Position numbers and translations under genes: made by a program | Assembly (NCBI GenBank): GCA_963169875.1 | Contig: CAUJEL010000043.1 | Span: forward strand, 1-54,560 | Source: Candidatus Zhuqueibacterota bacterium | GTDB lineage: Bacteria; Zhuqueibacterota; Zhuqueibacteria; Residuimicrobiales; Residuimicrobiaceae | Direction: 5' to 3' | DNA: 54,560 nucleotides | Notes under the pieces: model-generated | The model's input: only the letters and a program-made list of their open reading frames with translations | Databases searched by the model: none | What the model was told of the DNA's origin: nothing | Part shown: piece by piece, positions 35,176-44,300 of the stretch | Layout: every line of letters starts with the position of its first letter | How positions within the stretch are numbered: the first letter of the stretch is position 1

Positions 35176-36483
35176 TTACCCGCTCACCATTCGCTTGGCC
35201 AGTTCCTCGAGGCGGGGCAGGTTCCCCGCTTCATCGTATGGCAGCTCCATCGGCTGCGACACTATCTTGATGGCGGGATTCTGTCGCAGCTCCGGGAGCA
35301 GATTTTCGCTCACCGCCATGAGCCGCAAATTCATGGTATTCGCAATCCATGCAACGGTCAGATCTTCCGGGTTGTTTCTGCCGACCGTGGGCGCCAGTTT
35401 TTCCAGGCATTCCCGGTCAGTCGGAAAATGGATGGGCATGCGCGTCGAAGCGGTGATGCTCGACGTCAGGCCATTGACGTAGGTGGCTTGCCAGTCCACT
35501 TTGTCGATGAGACGGTCAGCGGCCATGTCCGCGAGCCCCATGCCGAGTGCATTGCCGTCGCTCCATTTGGACAGGTCGCGGATGAATATCCGGTCCACCT
35601 GCGGCGCGTTGGTGTAGCAGTTATAATAGGCCATGGTGCTTCTGTTGACCACTTTGGTATCCATGCCCGTGCCGCTGATTTCCTTGCCGATTTCATCGAG
35701 GATGAGGATGTCGAGCGCGTTCACGGGGATGCGGCCGGCCCAGGATTTGGCCAGCGCCAAAAGTTGTTCCTCCTGCTCCTGCAAATTTTCGATGTGGACC
35801 GCGGTCACCTGCGCGGTACGGTGATTGCCGTCTTCGATGATGGCCAGTCCCCCGACGATGCGGCCCGATTGCGCGATCTGCTGGAACACACTGCGGATGA
35901 CGCGTTCCAGGCCGATGCGATGCCCGAATCCATGGTATTGGCGTGCGCCGGCGAGCTTGCCGAGGCCAATGGCCGTCATTTTGCACAAGCCGCTCTCAAT
36001 TTTGCCATCAAAGTCGGTGTGCCATTTCACCCGGCCGACCAGCATCACCCCCTCACTTTTGAACGCGCTGCGGTCCATGAAGGTTTCGATGCCTTCGGGT
36101 GTGCGGCCCATGGAGACGACCTCGAGCGAACTGATGATCGGACAATTCATGGTTTCCGGATTGATCCCGTAGTGTGCCAGCACGGCGGCCTGGCCTTCTC
36201 CGGTTGCGGCGCCATGACTTCCCATCGCCGGGAAAATAAAAGGTTTGCAGCCTGCGGCCTTCCAATACTCGACAACGGCTTTCACGATCGTCGCTATCCG
36301 GGCAATGCCGCGGCTTCCCACGCCGATGGCGATGCGGGCGCCGGGTTTCATTTTTGCCGCGAAATCAGCTTTTTCCAGTTGTCCGCGTACTTCTTTTGCC
36401 ACATTTTTGAGGCTGCGGTCCGGGAATTCCTGCCTGATCAAACCTATACGGGGTAATTTGATGGGTGCGCCTGAATTGGGCAT
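35176..36483 (-). CDS. LarA-like (DUF2088) nickel-pincer isomerase family protein
   Basis: The 435-residue product resembles the lactate racemase LarA family and its relatives that isomerise 2-hydroxy acids and sugar acids with a nickel-pincer nucleotide. Visible landmarks are GVGSRGIARI, FPAMGSHGAATGEGQ, GRVKWHTDFDGKIESG and an acidic ILDEIGKEISGTGMD. ATG 36483 is chosen because AGGAG lies 6 nt upstream; a longer frame to 36519 has a poor site. No larB/larC/larE cofactor genes are in the window. It lies downstream of the MFS transporter gene. A sugar-acid epimerase role fits the locus but is unproven. Confidence 0.75.
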   Translation of the reverse strand: MPNSGAPIKLPRIGLIRQEFPDRSLKNVAKEVRGQLEKADFAAKMKPGARIAIGVGSRGIARIATIVKAVVEYWKAAGCKPFIFPAMGSHGAATGEGQAAVLAHYGINPETMNCPIISSLEVVSMGRTPEGIETFMDRSAFKSEGVMLVGRVKWHTDFDGKIESGLCKMTAIGLGKLAGARQYHGFGHRIGLERVIRSVFQQIAQSGRIVGGLAIIEDGNHRTAQVTAVHIENLQEQEEQLLALAKSWAGRIPVNALDILILDEIGKEISGTGMDTKVVNRSTMAYYNCYTNAPQVDRIFIRDLSKWSDGNALGMGLADMAADRLIDKVDWQATYVNGLTSSITASTRMPIHFPTDRECLEKLAPTVGRNNPEDLTVAWIANTMNLRLMAVSENLLPELRQNPAIKIVSQPMELPYDEAGNLPRLEELAKRMVSG

Positions 36484-36673
36484 GCGCTGCTCCTGAAACT
36501 GGTTGAATGAACTGCTCATCTATCGCCATTTAAATGCGGGCTGAATCGCTGCGCTGAATTGCGAGGGCCTGTGCCATTGCTGCAATCACGTTGCCCAGGC
36601 ACATGAACGGATGCGCCCCTGTGCGCGGAGTTACAGTTCAGCGCCGCGATTCTTTTTTGTGTGTTCATTTTCA

Positions 36674-37960
36674 TCAACTCGCTGTACTGCTCTCCATAAC
36701 CGCGGCACTGTTTTGCGGCCGGCGAACAAAGAGCCAGACGATGGCCACGGCGATGATGTCGACAAAGGCCATGACTGTGAAGAGGCGGGCATAGTCAGCA
36801 TTCTTGGCATAGATGCCCACATAAATCGTGAAAAAGATCACGCCGAGAAAGCCTATCGATCCGGTCATGCCGTTGGCCGTTGCCACCGTGTGCTTGGGCA
36901 GCAGATCCGCCGGCAGGGTGAGCAGCGTGGCGCTCAGAGCCTGATGGGCGAAATAGCCGATGCAGAAAACGGCTGTGGCGACATAGATCGATGGCGAATT
37001 CAGGACGAAAATAACCGATGGCATCATCAGGCACGGCACGGTGAAAGCGATCTTGCGGGCGGTGAGCAGCGGGATGCCCAGTTTTCTGAAAAAGGGTGAG
37101 AGATAGCCACCGGCGAGGCTGCCGAGCATGGCGGCCACAAACGGCACCCATGCGAACCATCCGATCTGCTTCGGGCTCATGCCGTAGCGAAAAGCCAGGT
37201 AGGTCGGCACCCAGATGGTGAAAAACGACCATGGCATTTCGGTGAAAAATCGCGTGATGGCGATCGCCCAGACATTGCGATCGCGCAGCACAATGCCCCA
37301 GACCCGGCGTTTATCAGCGGATTCCACGCCCTGCAGTTCCTTCTGGCCTTCACGGATATAATCCAGTTCCCGCTGCGAAACATGTGGATGATCTTCGGGC
37401 GCGCGATAAAAACGCAGCCAGGCGACCACCCATACGGCGCCGACCAATCCGGTGAGCGCAAAAGGAAGCTGCCAGCGCCCCTGTTCGCCAATGAGGTATC
37501 CCGTCAGGATCATCGCCAGAGCCCCGCCGATGCCCGCGCCGATGTTGAAAATACCAAAGGCTATGGTGCGTTCGCGCGCCGGAAACCATTCCGAGATGGT
37601 CTTGACCCCGGCCGGGTAGAGCCCGGATTCGCCCACGCCGAGGAGGAAACGAAAAGAGGCGAATGATTTGACGCCGACGCCAAAGATATGCAGAATATTG
37701 GCGACGGACCACCAGGCGACGGCGAGCGCAAAGCCGGCGCGGGTTTTGAGATAATCGATGATCCGTCCGCTGGTCGATTGACCGATGGTATAGGCGAGCA
37801 TGAACGCCGCATAACACCAGGCGAACATCATCTCGTCCAGACCCACTTTTTGTTTCAGCGTCGGCGCCGCCATGGCCATGACATTGCGGTCCATGTGATT
37901 GAGAACCGTGGCGAACATCAACAAAAGCGCCATCTTCCAGCGCACGTCCATCTTTTTCAT
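36674..37960 (-). CDS. MFS transporter, hexuronate/sugar-acid (ACS) type
   Basis: Inner-membrane proton-coupled importer of 428 residues with about twelve hydrophobic segments. The first helix region FATVLNHMDRNVMAMAAP, the loop SGRIIDYLKTRAGF and FLLGVGESGLYPAGVKTISEWFP are typical of the anion:cation symporter branch (ExuT, GudP, DgoT). Likely substrates are hexuronates, aldonates or aldarates. The start at 37960 has GGAG 6 nt upstream. It lies 61 bp downstream of TIM-barrel paralogue 3 and 190 bp upstream of the LarA-like gene on the same strand. Confidence 0.88.
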   Translation of the reverse strand: MKKMDVRWKMALLLMFATVLNHMDRNVMAMAAPTLKQKVGLDEMMFAWCYAAFMLAYTIGQSTSGRIIDYLKTRAGFALAVAWWSVANILHIFGVGVKSFASFRFLLGVGESGLYPAGVKTISEWFPARERTIAFGIFNIGAGIGGALAMILTGYLIGEQGRWQLPFALTGLVGAVWVVAWLRFYRAPEDHPHVSQRELDYIREGQKELQGVESADKRRVWGIVLRDRNVWAIAITRFFTEMPWSFFTIWVPTYLAFRYGMSPKQIGWFAWVPFVAAMLGSLAGGYLSPFFRKLGIPLLTARKIAFTVPCLMMPSVIFVLNSPSIYVATAVFCIGYFAHQALSATLLTLPADLLPKHTVATANGMTGSIGFLGVIFFTIYVGIYAKNADYARLFTVMAFVDIIAVAIVWLFVRRPQNSAAVMESSTAS

Positions 37961-38021
37961 GACAGCTCCAGGTTTACAGCGAAATGGCATATAACGATGA
38001 CTTGTGTGAACACTCTGCGGA

Positions 38022-39530
38022 TTATTCCGCTCTCACCGCATCGCCGATTCCGCTCAGGTTCTCCAGCTTCATTTCCGAATATTTGCGGGAGATGACGATG
38101 CCATCCGCTCCCGCCCGCAATGCTTCTTTGGTGGCTTCGAAAACGCGCTGACGCGTTGTTTTGGCCGCGGCTTCTTCGGTCGCGCCTTCAACGATATCGA
38201 GATCGGAGAGGGGGATGTCCACATCGATGCCGGCGAGAATTTTGGCGCCATCAGCACCCCGGCCATCCAGAGCCCGCTTCACTTCGCGATAGACATAGTC
38301 GGCGCTGAGTCCCGCCTCCGAGACTTGTGGATAGGGCGCCTCGTTGAGATAATTCAACACACGATAGTGGAACTGCGCCATCTCTTCCGACGGCATATCG
38401 CCGTACACGATATCGCCAAAGCTCTGAATGTAACTGGCGAAGCGTGGCCCGCCGCAGTTGTTGTAGAGGGCGATTTTAAGAAAATCGGCGTATTGGGAGA
38501 GCTCGGCAAAATCCTGCTCAGCCCGAAACATGGGATTAAATGAAGCGTTGGTCCATATGTGCAGTCCAAACAGGGCTTCTTTTCGGGCGGCTTTGACATG
38601 GTCGTAGAAGAGTTTGTACACTTCCTTGTAGCTCTCGTGGTAAAAATGTTCCCATTGCAGCAGTTCCGGATAGCGCAGCAGCAGGCGCCAGAAGGAGACA
38701 TAAAAGCCGTCCACCGGACGCTGGCGTGTGCGGCCCGCGACAAATTTTTCCGCCTCTGTGAATGCGGTCTGCAGGCGTTCGATGCTGATGCCCTGCTTTT
38801 TCGCTTTTTCCTTGCAATACTGACAGAAACAGGTACGCGAACCCGGCAATCCGCGGCGGCGGCCGCGGAAACGCGCGCCGATCATGTTGGTCAATGCGCC
38901 CTGGGTTTCATTGACATAGATCAATCCATCGATGTCATAGGAATTGATGTAATCATCCACCAGACCCGTCATGAAATTGCGGTGATAGGGATTGTTGAAA
39001 CAGAGGGTGTCCGCCATTTTGCCGTTGAAATCGTATTCAAAGTATTTTTCGGCATTGGGAAGTTTTTCGTTGAATGCATTCTGGAACAGCCCAATGACTT
39101 TCATGCCGCGTTTGCGGGTGTGGGGGATGAGATCGCGGAGCACATCGAATCCGGGATGGTCGTGGGCTTGTATGATCATCGGGTCCATCAGGATATCCTT
39201 GTAGAAGGCGGGATGAACGGTTGCATAATTTCCGCCCTGGATGCTTGCATCCTCCACATTTTTGCCATGTCCGGGCCAGGGTTTATGGCGCCCCGCGGTG
39301 CCCGTGGAATAGGAAAAGACAGCCGGCATGATGGTGTTCACCGCCGCGCGTTCCTGAAGGATATCGAGGCATGCTTCTACCCCTTCATCCACCAATGAAA
39401 CCGCGCCAAGCTGGATGGCGATCATTTTCGAGGTTGCGGCCCGGGCCGAAAGGATGTTCACACCGAGCGGAATGGCGGCGGCCAATCCGGCGCTCACCTG
39501 CATAAAGTCTCTGCGACTCATCGAATCCAT
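38022..39530 (-). CDS. Tat-exported TIM-barrel putative glycoside hydrolase, paralogue 3
   Basis: The 502-residue product starts at ATG 39530, seven bases after GAGGAG, and opens MDSMSRRDFMQVSAGLAAA, a twin-arginine signal. It is close to paralogue 2 along its whole length: LGAVSLVDEG, DHPGFDVLRD, FNNPYHRNFM, YVNETQGALTNM, CFCQYC, LLRYPELLQWEHFYHES, AGIDVDIPL and the shared end. Upstream are a promoter (39700-39728) and operator-like site B abutting its -35 element. It is probably co-transcribed with the sugar-acid MFS transporter. No characterised homologue could be named with certainty. Confidence 0.72.
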   Translation of the reverse strand: MDSMSRRDFMQVSAGLAAAIPLGVNILSARAATSKMIAIQLGAVSLVDEGVEACLDILQERAAVNTIMPAVFSYSTGTAGRHKPWPGHGKNVEDASIQGGNYATVHPAFYKDILMDPMIIQAHDHPGFDVLRDLIPHTRKRGMKVIGLFQNAFNEKLPNAEKYFEYDFNGKMADTLCFNNPYHRNFMTGLVDDYINSYDIDGLIYVNETQGALTNMIGARFRGRRRGLPGSRTCFCQYCKEKAKKQGISIERLQTAFTEAEKFVAGRTRQRPVDGFYVSFWRLLLRYPELLQWEHFYHESYKEVYKLFYDHVKAARKEALFGLHIWTNASFNPMFRAEQDFAELSQYADFLKIALYNNCGGPRFASYIQSFGDIVYGDMPSEEMAQFHYRVLNYLNEAPYPQVSEAGLSADYVYREVKRALDGRGADGAKILAGIDVDIPLSDLDIVEGATEEAAAKTTRQRVFEATKEALRAGADGIVISRKYSEMKLENLSGIGDAVRAE

Positions 39531-39699
39531 GCATGATCTCCTCAAGTTTGCGAAAAAGGTTCTATCATGGCCTGCCAGGCGCCGGGTCTGCAAGCCGCCA
39601 TGATGCCGGGCGATCCGCAGACCGGCGGGTTGCTGCGGTCGTGTCACCACCGCAGCCCGCCTGGCTGGCGCAGGATATCATATTTTCAATATTGATAAC

Positions 39700-39728
39700 A
39701 GTATAAGATAACGGGGCGACTTTTTCCA
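39700..39728 (-). promoter_or_regulatory. Sigma-70-like promoter of the paralogue 3 / MFS unit
   Basis: On the minus strand: TGGAAA (4 of 6 match), 17-nt spacer, TATACT (5 of 6). It points to the ATG at 39530. Site B abuts the -35 element on its upstream side, the usual place for an activator. Confidence 0.45.
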
Positions 39729-39757
39729 GTAATTACAGGCAAATTGCGGCAAATAGC
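39728..39757. promoter_or_regulatory. Candidate operator, site B
   Basis: AGTAATTACAGGCAA followed by ATTGCGGCAAATAGC; 25 of 30 bases equal site A in the same orientation. It lies in the 262-bp gap between the alginate-lyase-family stop and TIM-barrel paralogue 3. Confidence 0.55.
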
Positions 39758-39792
39758 GTGTGAATAACAAAGATCAGGACGGAGGTTTTGCA

Positions 39793-41010
39793 TTAAAACC
39801 ACAGCAGCGGCTGCCGCAGCGGAAAATTGCGCATGCCTTCCTCGGTTTCGGGTTCGGCCTTTAATTTTTTCCAGAGTTCGATATAGTGGGGCTGGTTCAG
39901 CGCCAGGCCGGCGAAGAGCAGGCTGGGGTGGCGGACCGGCCATTCGTCAAAATACATCACATCCGGGGCGTGGGTCCAGCGCGATTTATCCGCGATGAAT
40001 GGATACATGAATTCCAGGGATTTTTGCATGCCGCGGCCATCGGCCAGTTGATAAGTCCATAAATTGTCTTCGGGTGTGGAGAGAATCTGACACACCGCAG
40101 CCAGCGCATCGAGATTGAACAGGGAATAGCCATAGGGCTTGGTTCTTCCCAGTTCGCGATTAAAACTGCCATCCGGGCTGAGTTGATTGGGCAGCAGGAC
40201 CGTTTTGAAGCGCTCGCGGCAATAGTCCAGCAGTTCCTGTTGGCCGGTGAGTCTGGCGAACTCGCTGACCTGCATGACCCAGCAGGTGCCATGATTGTTT
40301 TTTCGCTCTCGTTCATCCAGGCCGTTCACGGAGGTGGTCATCCAGGTCAGATAATCCGCAAACCATTTTTTGAGGACGGCGGTCTCTTCCGGAGTCATGA
40401 GCGCGGATTTTTCCAGATGCGTCACGGCCCGGGCCACTTCGACCAGATGGATGGTGTCGATGATGCCGACGCCGCGGCCGGTGGTGATGCCGCGCGTCGC
40501 CTGGGCGTAATTCAGGTGGGGATTCATCCGCGTGGAATCCGTGATGAACCAGCTGCGCAGATGCGCGATGGCGTGACGGGCGAAGGTCTGATCGGCGGTG
40601 ACGATGCAGGCTGCCGTCAAGGTCGCCACCTGAATGGACATCCGTCTCAGGGATTCGCGGTGTTCGTTAAAATTTCCCGGATTGCTCAAGCCGTCGCGGC
40701 GGATATAGGGACCGTCCGGGTCGTCCGGATTGGGCCACCAGTAATCGCTTTCCGAAAAATAATCATGTTTTCCGCCCGCGCTGCGGGAGCAGGGGTATGA
40801 GGTGATGGTGCGCGGTGGTTCGTTGAGAAAGGCCGAGGCTTTTTGCAGAATGCGGTCTTTATCCAGTTCAAGAAGAAGTTGTGCCGGAGTCGGGGTATTG
40901 GTGTTTGCTTGCTGCTGGCTGGTTTCAGCCGCATGGATCAAGTCAGAAAAGGCCGTCAGCCGGAGGAGGAGGATGAACAGCAGGAGATGGCCTGTGATCG
41001 CTTTGGACAT
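39793..41010 (-). CDS. Alginate-lyase-family (PF05426-type) exported protein
   Basis: The 405-residue all-helical polysaccharide lyase-like protein has a signal peptide (about 1-28). Family landmarks are DYWWPNPDDPDGPYIRRDG (89-107), the NNH in KNNHGTCW (238-240) and RTKPYGYSLFNLDAL with Tyr293/Tyr295, matching the Asn/His/Tyr active-site pattern of alginate-lyase superfamily enzymes. ATG 41010 follows AGAGG; a longer frame to 41106 has no good site. It would cut uronate polysaccharide by beta-elimination and give the unsaturated ends that GH88 removes. Substrate (alginate, pectin or other uronan) is open. Confidence 0.82.
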   Translation of the reverse strand: MSKAITGHLLLFILLLRLTAFSDLIHAAETSQQQANTNTPTPAQLLLELDKDRILQKASAFLNEPPRTITSYPCSRSAGGKHDYFSESDYWWPNPDDPDGPYIRRDGLSNPGNFNEHRESLRRMSIQVATLTAACIVTADQTFARHAIAHLRSWFITDSTRMNPHLNYAQATRGITTGRGVGIIDTIHLVEVARAVTHLEKSALMTPEETAVLKKWFADYLTWMTTSVNGLDERERKNNHGTCWVMQVSEFARLTGQQELLDYCRERFKTVLLPNQLSPDGSFNRELGRTKPYGYSLFNLDALAAVCQILSTPEDNLWTYQLADGRGMQKSLEFMYPFIADKSRWTHAPDVMYFDEWPVRHPSLLFAGLALNQPHYIELWKKLKAEPETEEGMRNFPLRQPLLWF

Positions 41011-41359
41011 AAGCACCTCTTGGTTGGAGTTGTTTTGTGCGCGGAAAGGGGCAGGTAAATATAATGTAAAAAAATGAATCAGATGAAACAATTTTTCATT
41101 TTGCACCTGATTCTCTTGATTTTAATGTATTTTTGCTTAAATTAATACAATTGATTTAAAAATTGTGTAGCAGCATGTCTTTTCTGGTTGATGGATAAAG
41201 TGCCACGAGGGGATTGGGGTAGCAGACCAAAAGAATTTTGCGCCAATTGCAAGTCAGAAATCTTGATTATTACCCTCCTCGCTTTTCCCGCCAAAGCACC
41301 TTGTTTGCCAGAAGGCCATTTTTGCTGAGTGCAGTTAAGTCCGACAATAGGGCCTTGCA
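41011..41359. other. Divergent region between carbohydrate locus and defence operon
   Basis: The 349-bp gap marks the boundary of two functional regions. Positions 41055-41170 are very A+T-rich and probably hold the minus-strand promoter of the lyase gene. I found no confident hexamer pair for the defence operon. A small GCC-AGAA-GGC hairpin lies at about 41308-41317. The helicase ATG at 41360 has only a weak TAGGG upstream. No gene is seen. Confidence 0.4.
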
Positions 41360-44300
41360 ATGAATCGTTTCGATATTCTCAACATTCATAAAGATGTGCT
41401 CCAGGATTACCAGGCATTCGTTGAAAGCTTTATCAACATCCAGGACGACGAGATTAAAAACGTTGTCGCACAGGAAATGCAGGACGGCAAATTCTGGCCG
41501 GAGCCATTACTGCAATTCAACCCCTCTTTTGAAAGCGGCCAACCCATCCAAACACTCTGCAATGAAGGCATTCTCCACCCCGATATTTTATCTGTCTTCA
41601 AGGGTTTTTCCCTGTATAAACATCAGGAGAAAGCAATCCGCTTGGGGTGCGCGGGATCGGATTTTATCGTCACCTCAGGCACCGGCTCAGGCAAGTCGCT
41701 TACATACATCGGCACCATCTTTAACGATTTGCTTGCCGATAAAAAGGCGCAGGGCATAAAAGCCATCATCGTCTATCCAATGAATGCGCTGATCAATTCA
41801 CAGACCGTCGAGCTGAACAAATATAAACAGAACTATGAAACCGCCACAGGCGCGACTTTTCCTGTCACCTTTGCCCAGTATACCGGACAGGAAAAACAGG
41901 ACGAACGCGAGCGGATCATTCGAGAACTCCCGCATATCATCTTGACCAACTATATGATGCTCGAGCTCATCCTCACCAGGCCGAAAGAAGATGCACTCCG
42001 GAAAGCAATCTATGAGAATTTGAAATATCTTGTATTTGATGAATTGCACACCTATCGCGGCCGGCAGGGCGCGGACGTGTCCATGCTCATCCGCAGAATC
42101 CGCGGCAGGTGCAAGAACAAGCTGGTCAGCATCGGCACTTCGGCCACCATGGTCTCGCAAGGCACCATCATTGAACAAAAACAGGCTGTGGCCGATGTCG
42201 CAGAAACCATTTTTGGCGCAAAATTCACCAACGATCAGATTGTCGTCGAGTTTTTGAAACCCTGTTTCTCGGCTTTCAATATACCAGAACAAAAAGTTTT
42301 GCAGGACGCACTCTATAAGCCCATCTCCCCGGACGATGCCAAAGCGGTATTACAGCAACATCCGCTCAGTCATTGGCTTGAAAATCGCGTCGCTCTATTG
42401 GATCTCGACGGCGTTCTGGTTCGCAATAAACCCATGAGCATCACAGAGATAGCCAATCTCCTGGTGGAGGACTCCGGCACGCCGTTGCAGACCTGTATCG
42501 AGCAATTGATCGTCTACCTGAAATGGCTGGCTAATGTCAACGGCCGGGAGTCATCACCGCACAACACCGTCCTTCCCTACAAAGTCCATCAATTTATTTC
42601 TCAAACCGGCGCCGTGTATGTCTCCCTGCCGGCTGACGATTCCCGGATAATCAGCCTTGATCCGGCAAACCACAAGATGGAGGACGGCCATCGTATCCCG
42701 CTCTATCCGGCTGTCTTCAGCCGGGCTTCCGGCCACGAATTCATCTGTGTGTTTCTGGACAAGGAGGAAATGCAGCTCCTGCCCAGAGAATTTCAGGATT
42801 TCACGGATGAGGAAGAGGACAATCGCAAAGGGTACCTGGTTGTTGGTGAGAATCTCTGGAATCCTGAAGAGGATTTTGATCTTTTACCGGAAGCGTGGGG
42901 CAAAATCGATAAAGAGGGACAATTCAAACCCGCCAAAAAATACAAGGACCGTCTGCCGCAAAAGATCTATTATGACAAGTTTGGCGCCTTTTCATTTGAT
43001 GAAGCAAAGGATCACTGGGGCTGGTATATGCCTGCCAAACTCTTGTTCGATCCTTCCAGCGGCACGGTTTATCACGGTACCACCAGTGAAGCGACAAAAC
43101 TGGCAAGGCTGGGCAGCGAAGGACGCAGTTCCTCGACAACCGTGCTTTCGCTCGCCATTATCAAACATCTTGAACTGCACGGCTATCCGCGTGAAGACCA
43201 AAAAATTCTCAGTTTTACCGATAACCGTCAGGATGCGGCGCTTCAGTCCGGCCATTTTAATGATTTTATTCACGTCATGGAATTCCGCTCCGCACTGTGC
43301 AGGGCGCTGGATCAACATCAGCAGCTTGATTACAAGAATATCGATCAGGCCATCTTTGATGCCTTTGCATTGGACATTAAGGAATACGCCACGATCGACA
43401 ATCCCTTTCCGGGCGTGCGCCGGGGCATCGAGAATGCCTTGAAAAAATATTTCATGTACCTGGCGTTATATGATCTGCGCTACGGCTGGCGGGTCAATCT
43501 GCCCAACCTCGAACAATGCGCCATCCTGAAAATCGACTATCGCTATCTGGATGAAAATTGTGAGGCCGCTGAATTTTGGGAAAATATCCCCCTTTTAAAT
43601 AAACTGGACGCCAGCGGACGCAAGGAGTTTATATTCCAGGTACTCGATTTTTTCCGCAAAAGTTATGCGATCGCGAATGAGGCGTATTTGACCGAGCGTT
43701 CAATAAGAGAAAACAGCCGTGAAATTCGCGAACATTTAAAAGCCCCCTGGAAGTTCGAGGAGAAGGAACGGATCACCGAACCATTTTTTATCCGCTATGA
43801 AACGCTTAAACCGTTTTCAGGCCGCCAATACACCACGAGCATCGGGCCGGGCAGCACATTAGGGCGTTTCATTAAAAGATATGCGAAGCAATTGGGCATG
43901 ATCTGGAAAAATACAGATTATCTGGAGTTCATTCCCCTGCTTTTGAGCACCCTGGAAAATGCCGGCTGGTTGTCGAGTGCCGACGCAAAGAACACCCAGG
44001 ACAAAAACACCAAATTATACCAACTCCGTCTCGACACGGTTGTGTGGCTGCAAGGCGATAAATTGCACATCTTGCCCGATCTGGTTAGAGACCGCTCCTA
44101 TAAAGAAGTGGAGAAACGTCCCAATCTCTTTTATCAAAAACTCTACCAAACTGATTTTGGCGCGCTCAAGCGGCTGATAAGCAAGGAACACACCGGCGCC
44201 TTGAACTCTGAGGACCGGCAGAAATTTGAAGAGCTGTTCCGCAACGGCGAGTATTCGGCCTTGTTCTGTTCACCGACCATGGAATTAGGCATCGACATCG

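Noticed and set aside
41142-41360. Possible 72-codon minus-strand gene upstream of the helicase
   Set aside because: No ribosome site, no recognisable features, and it occupies the expected promoter region of the defence operon.
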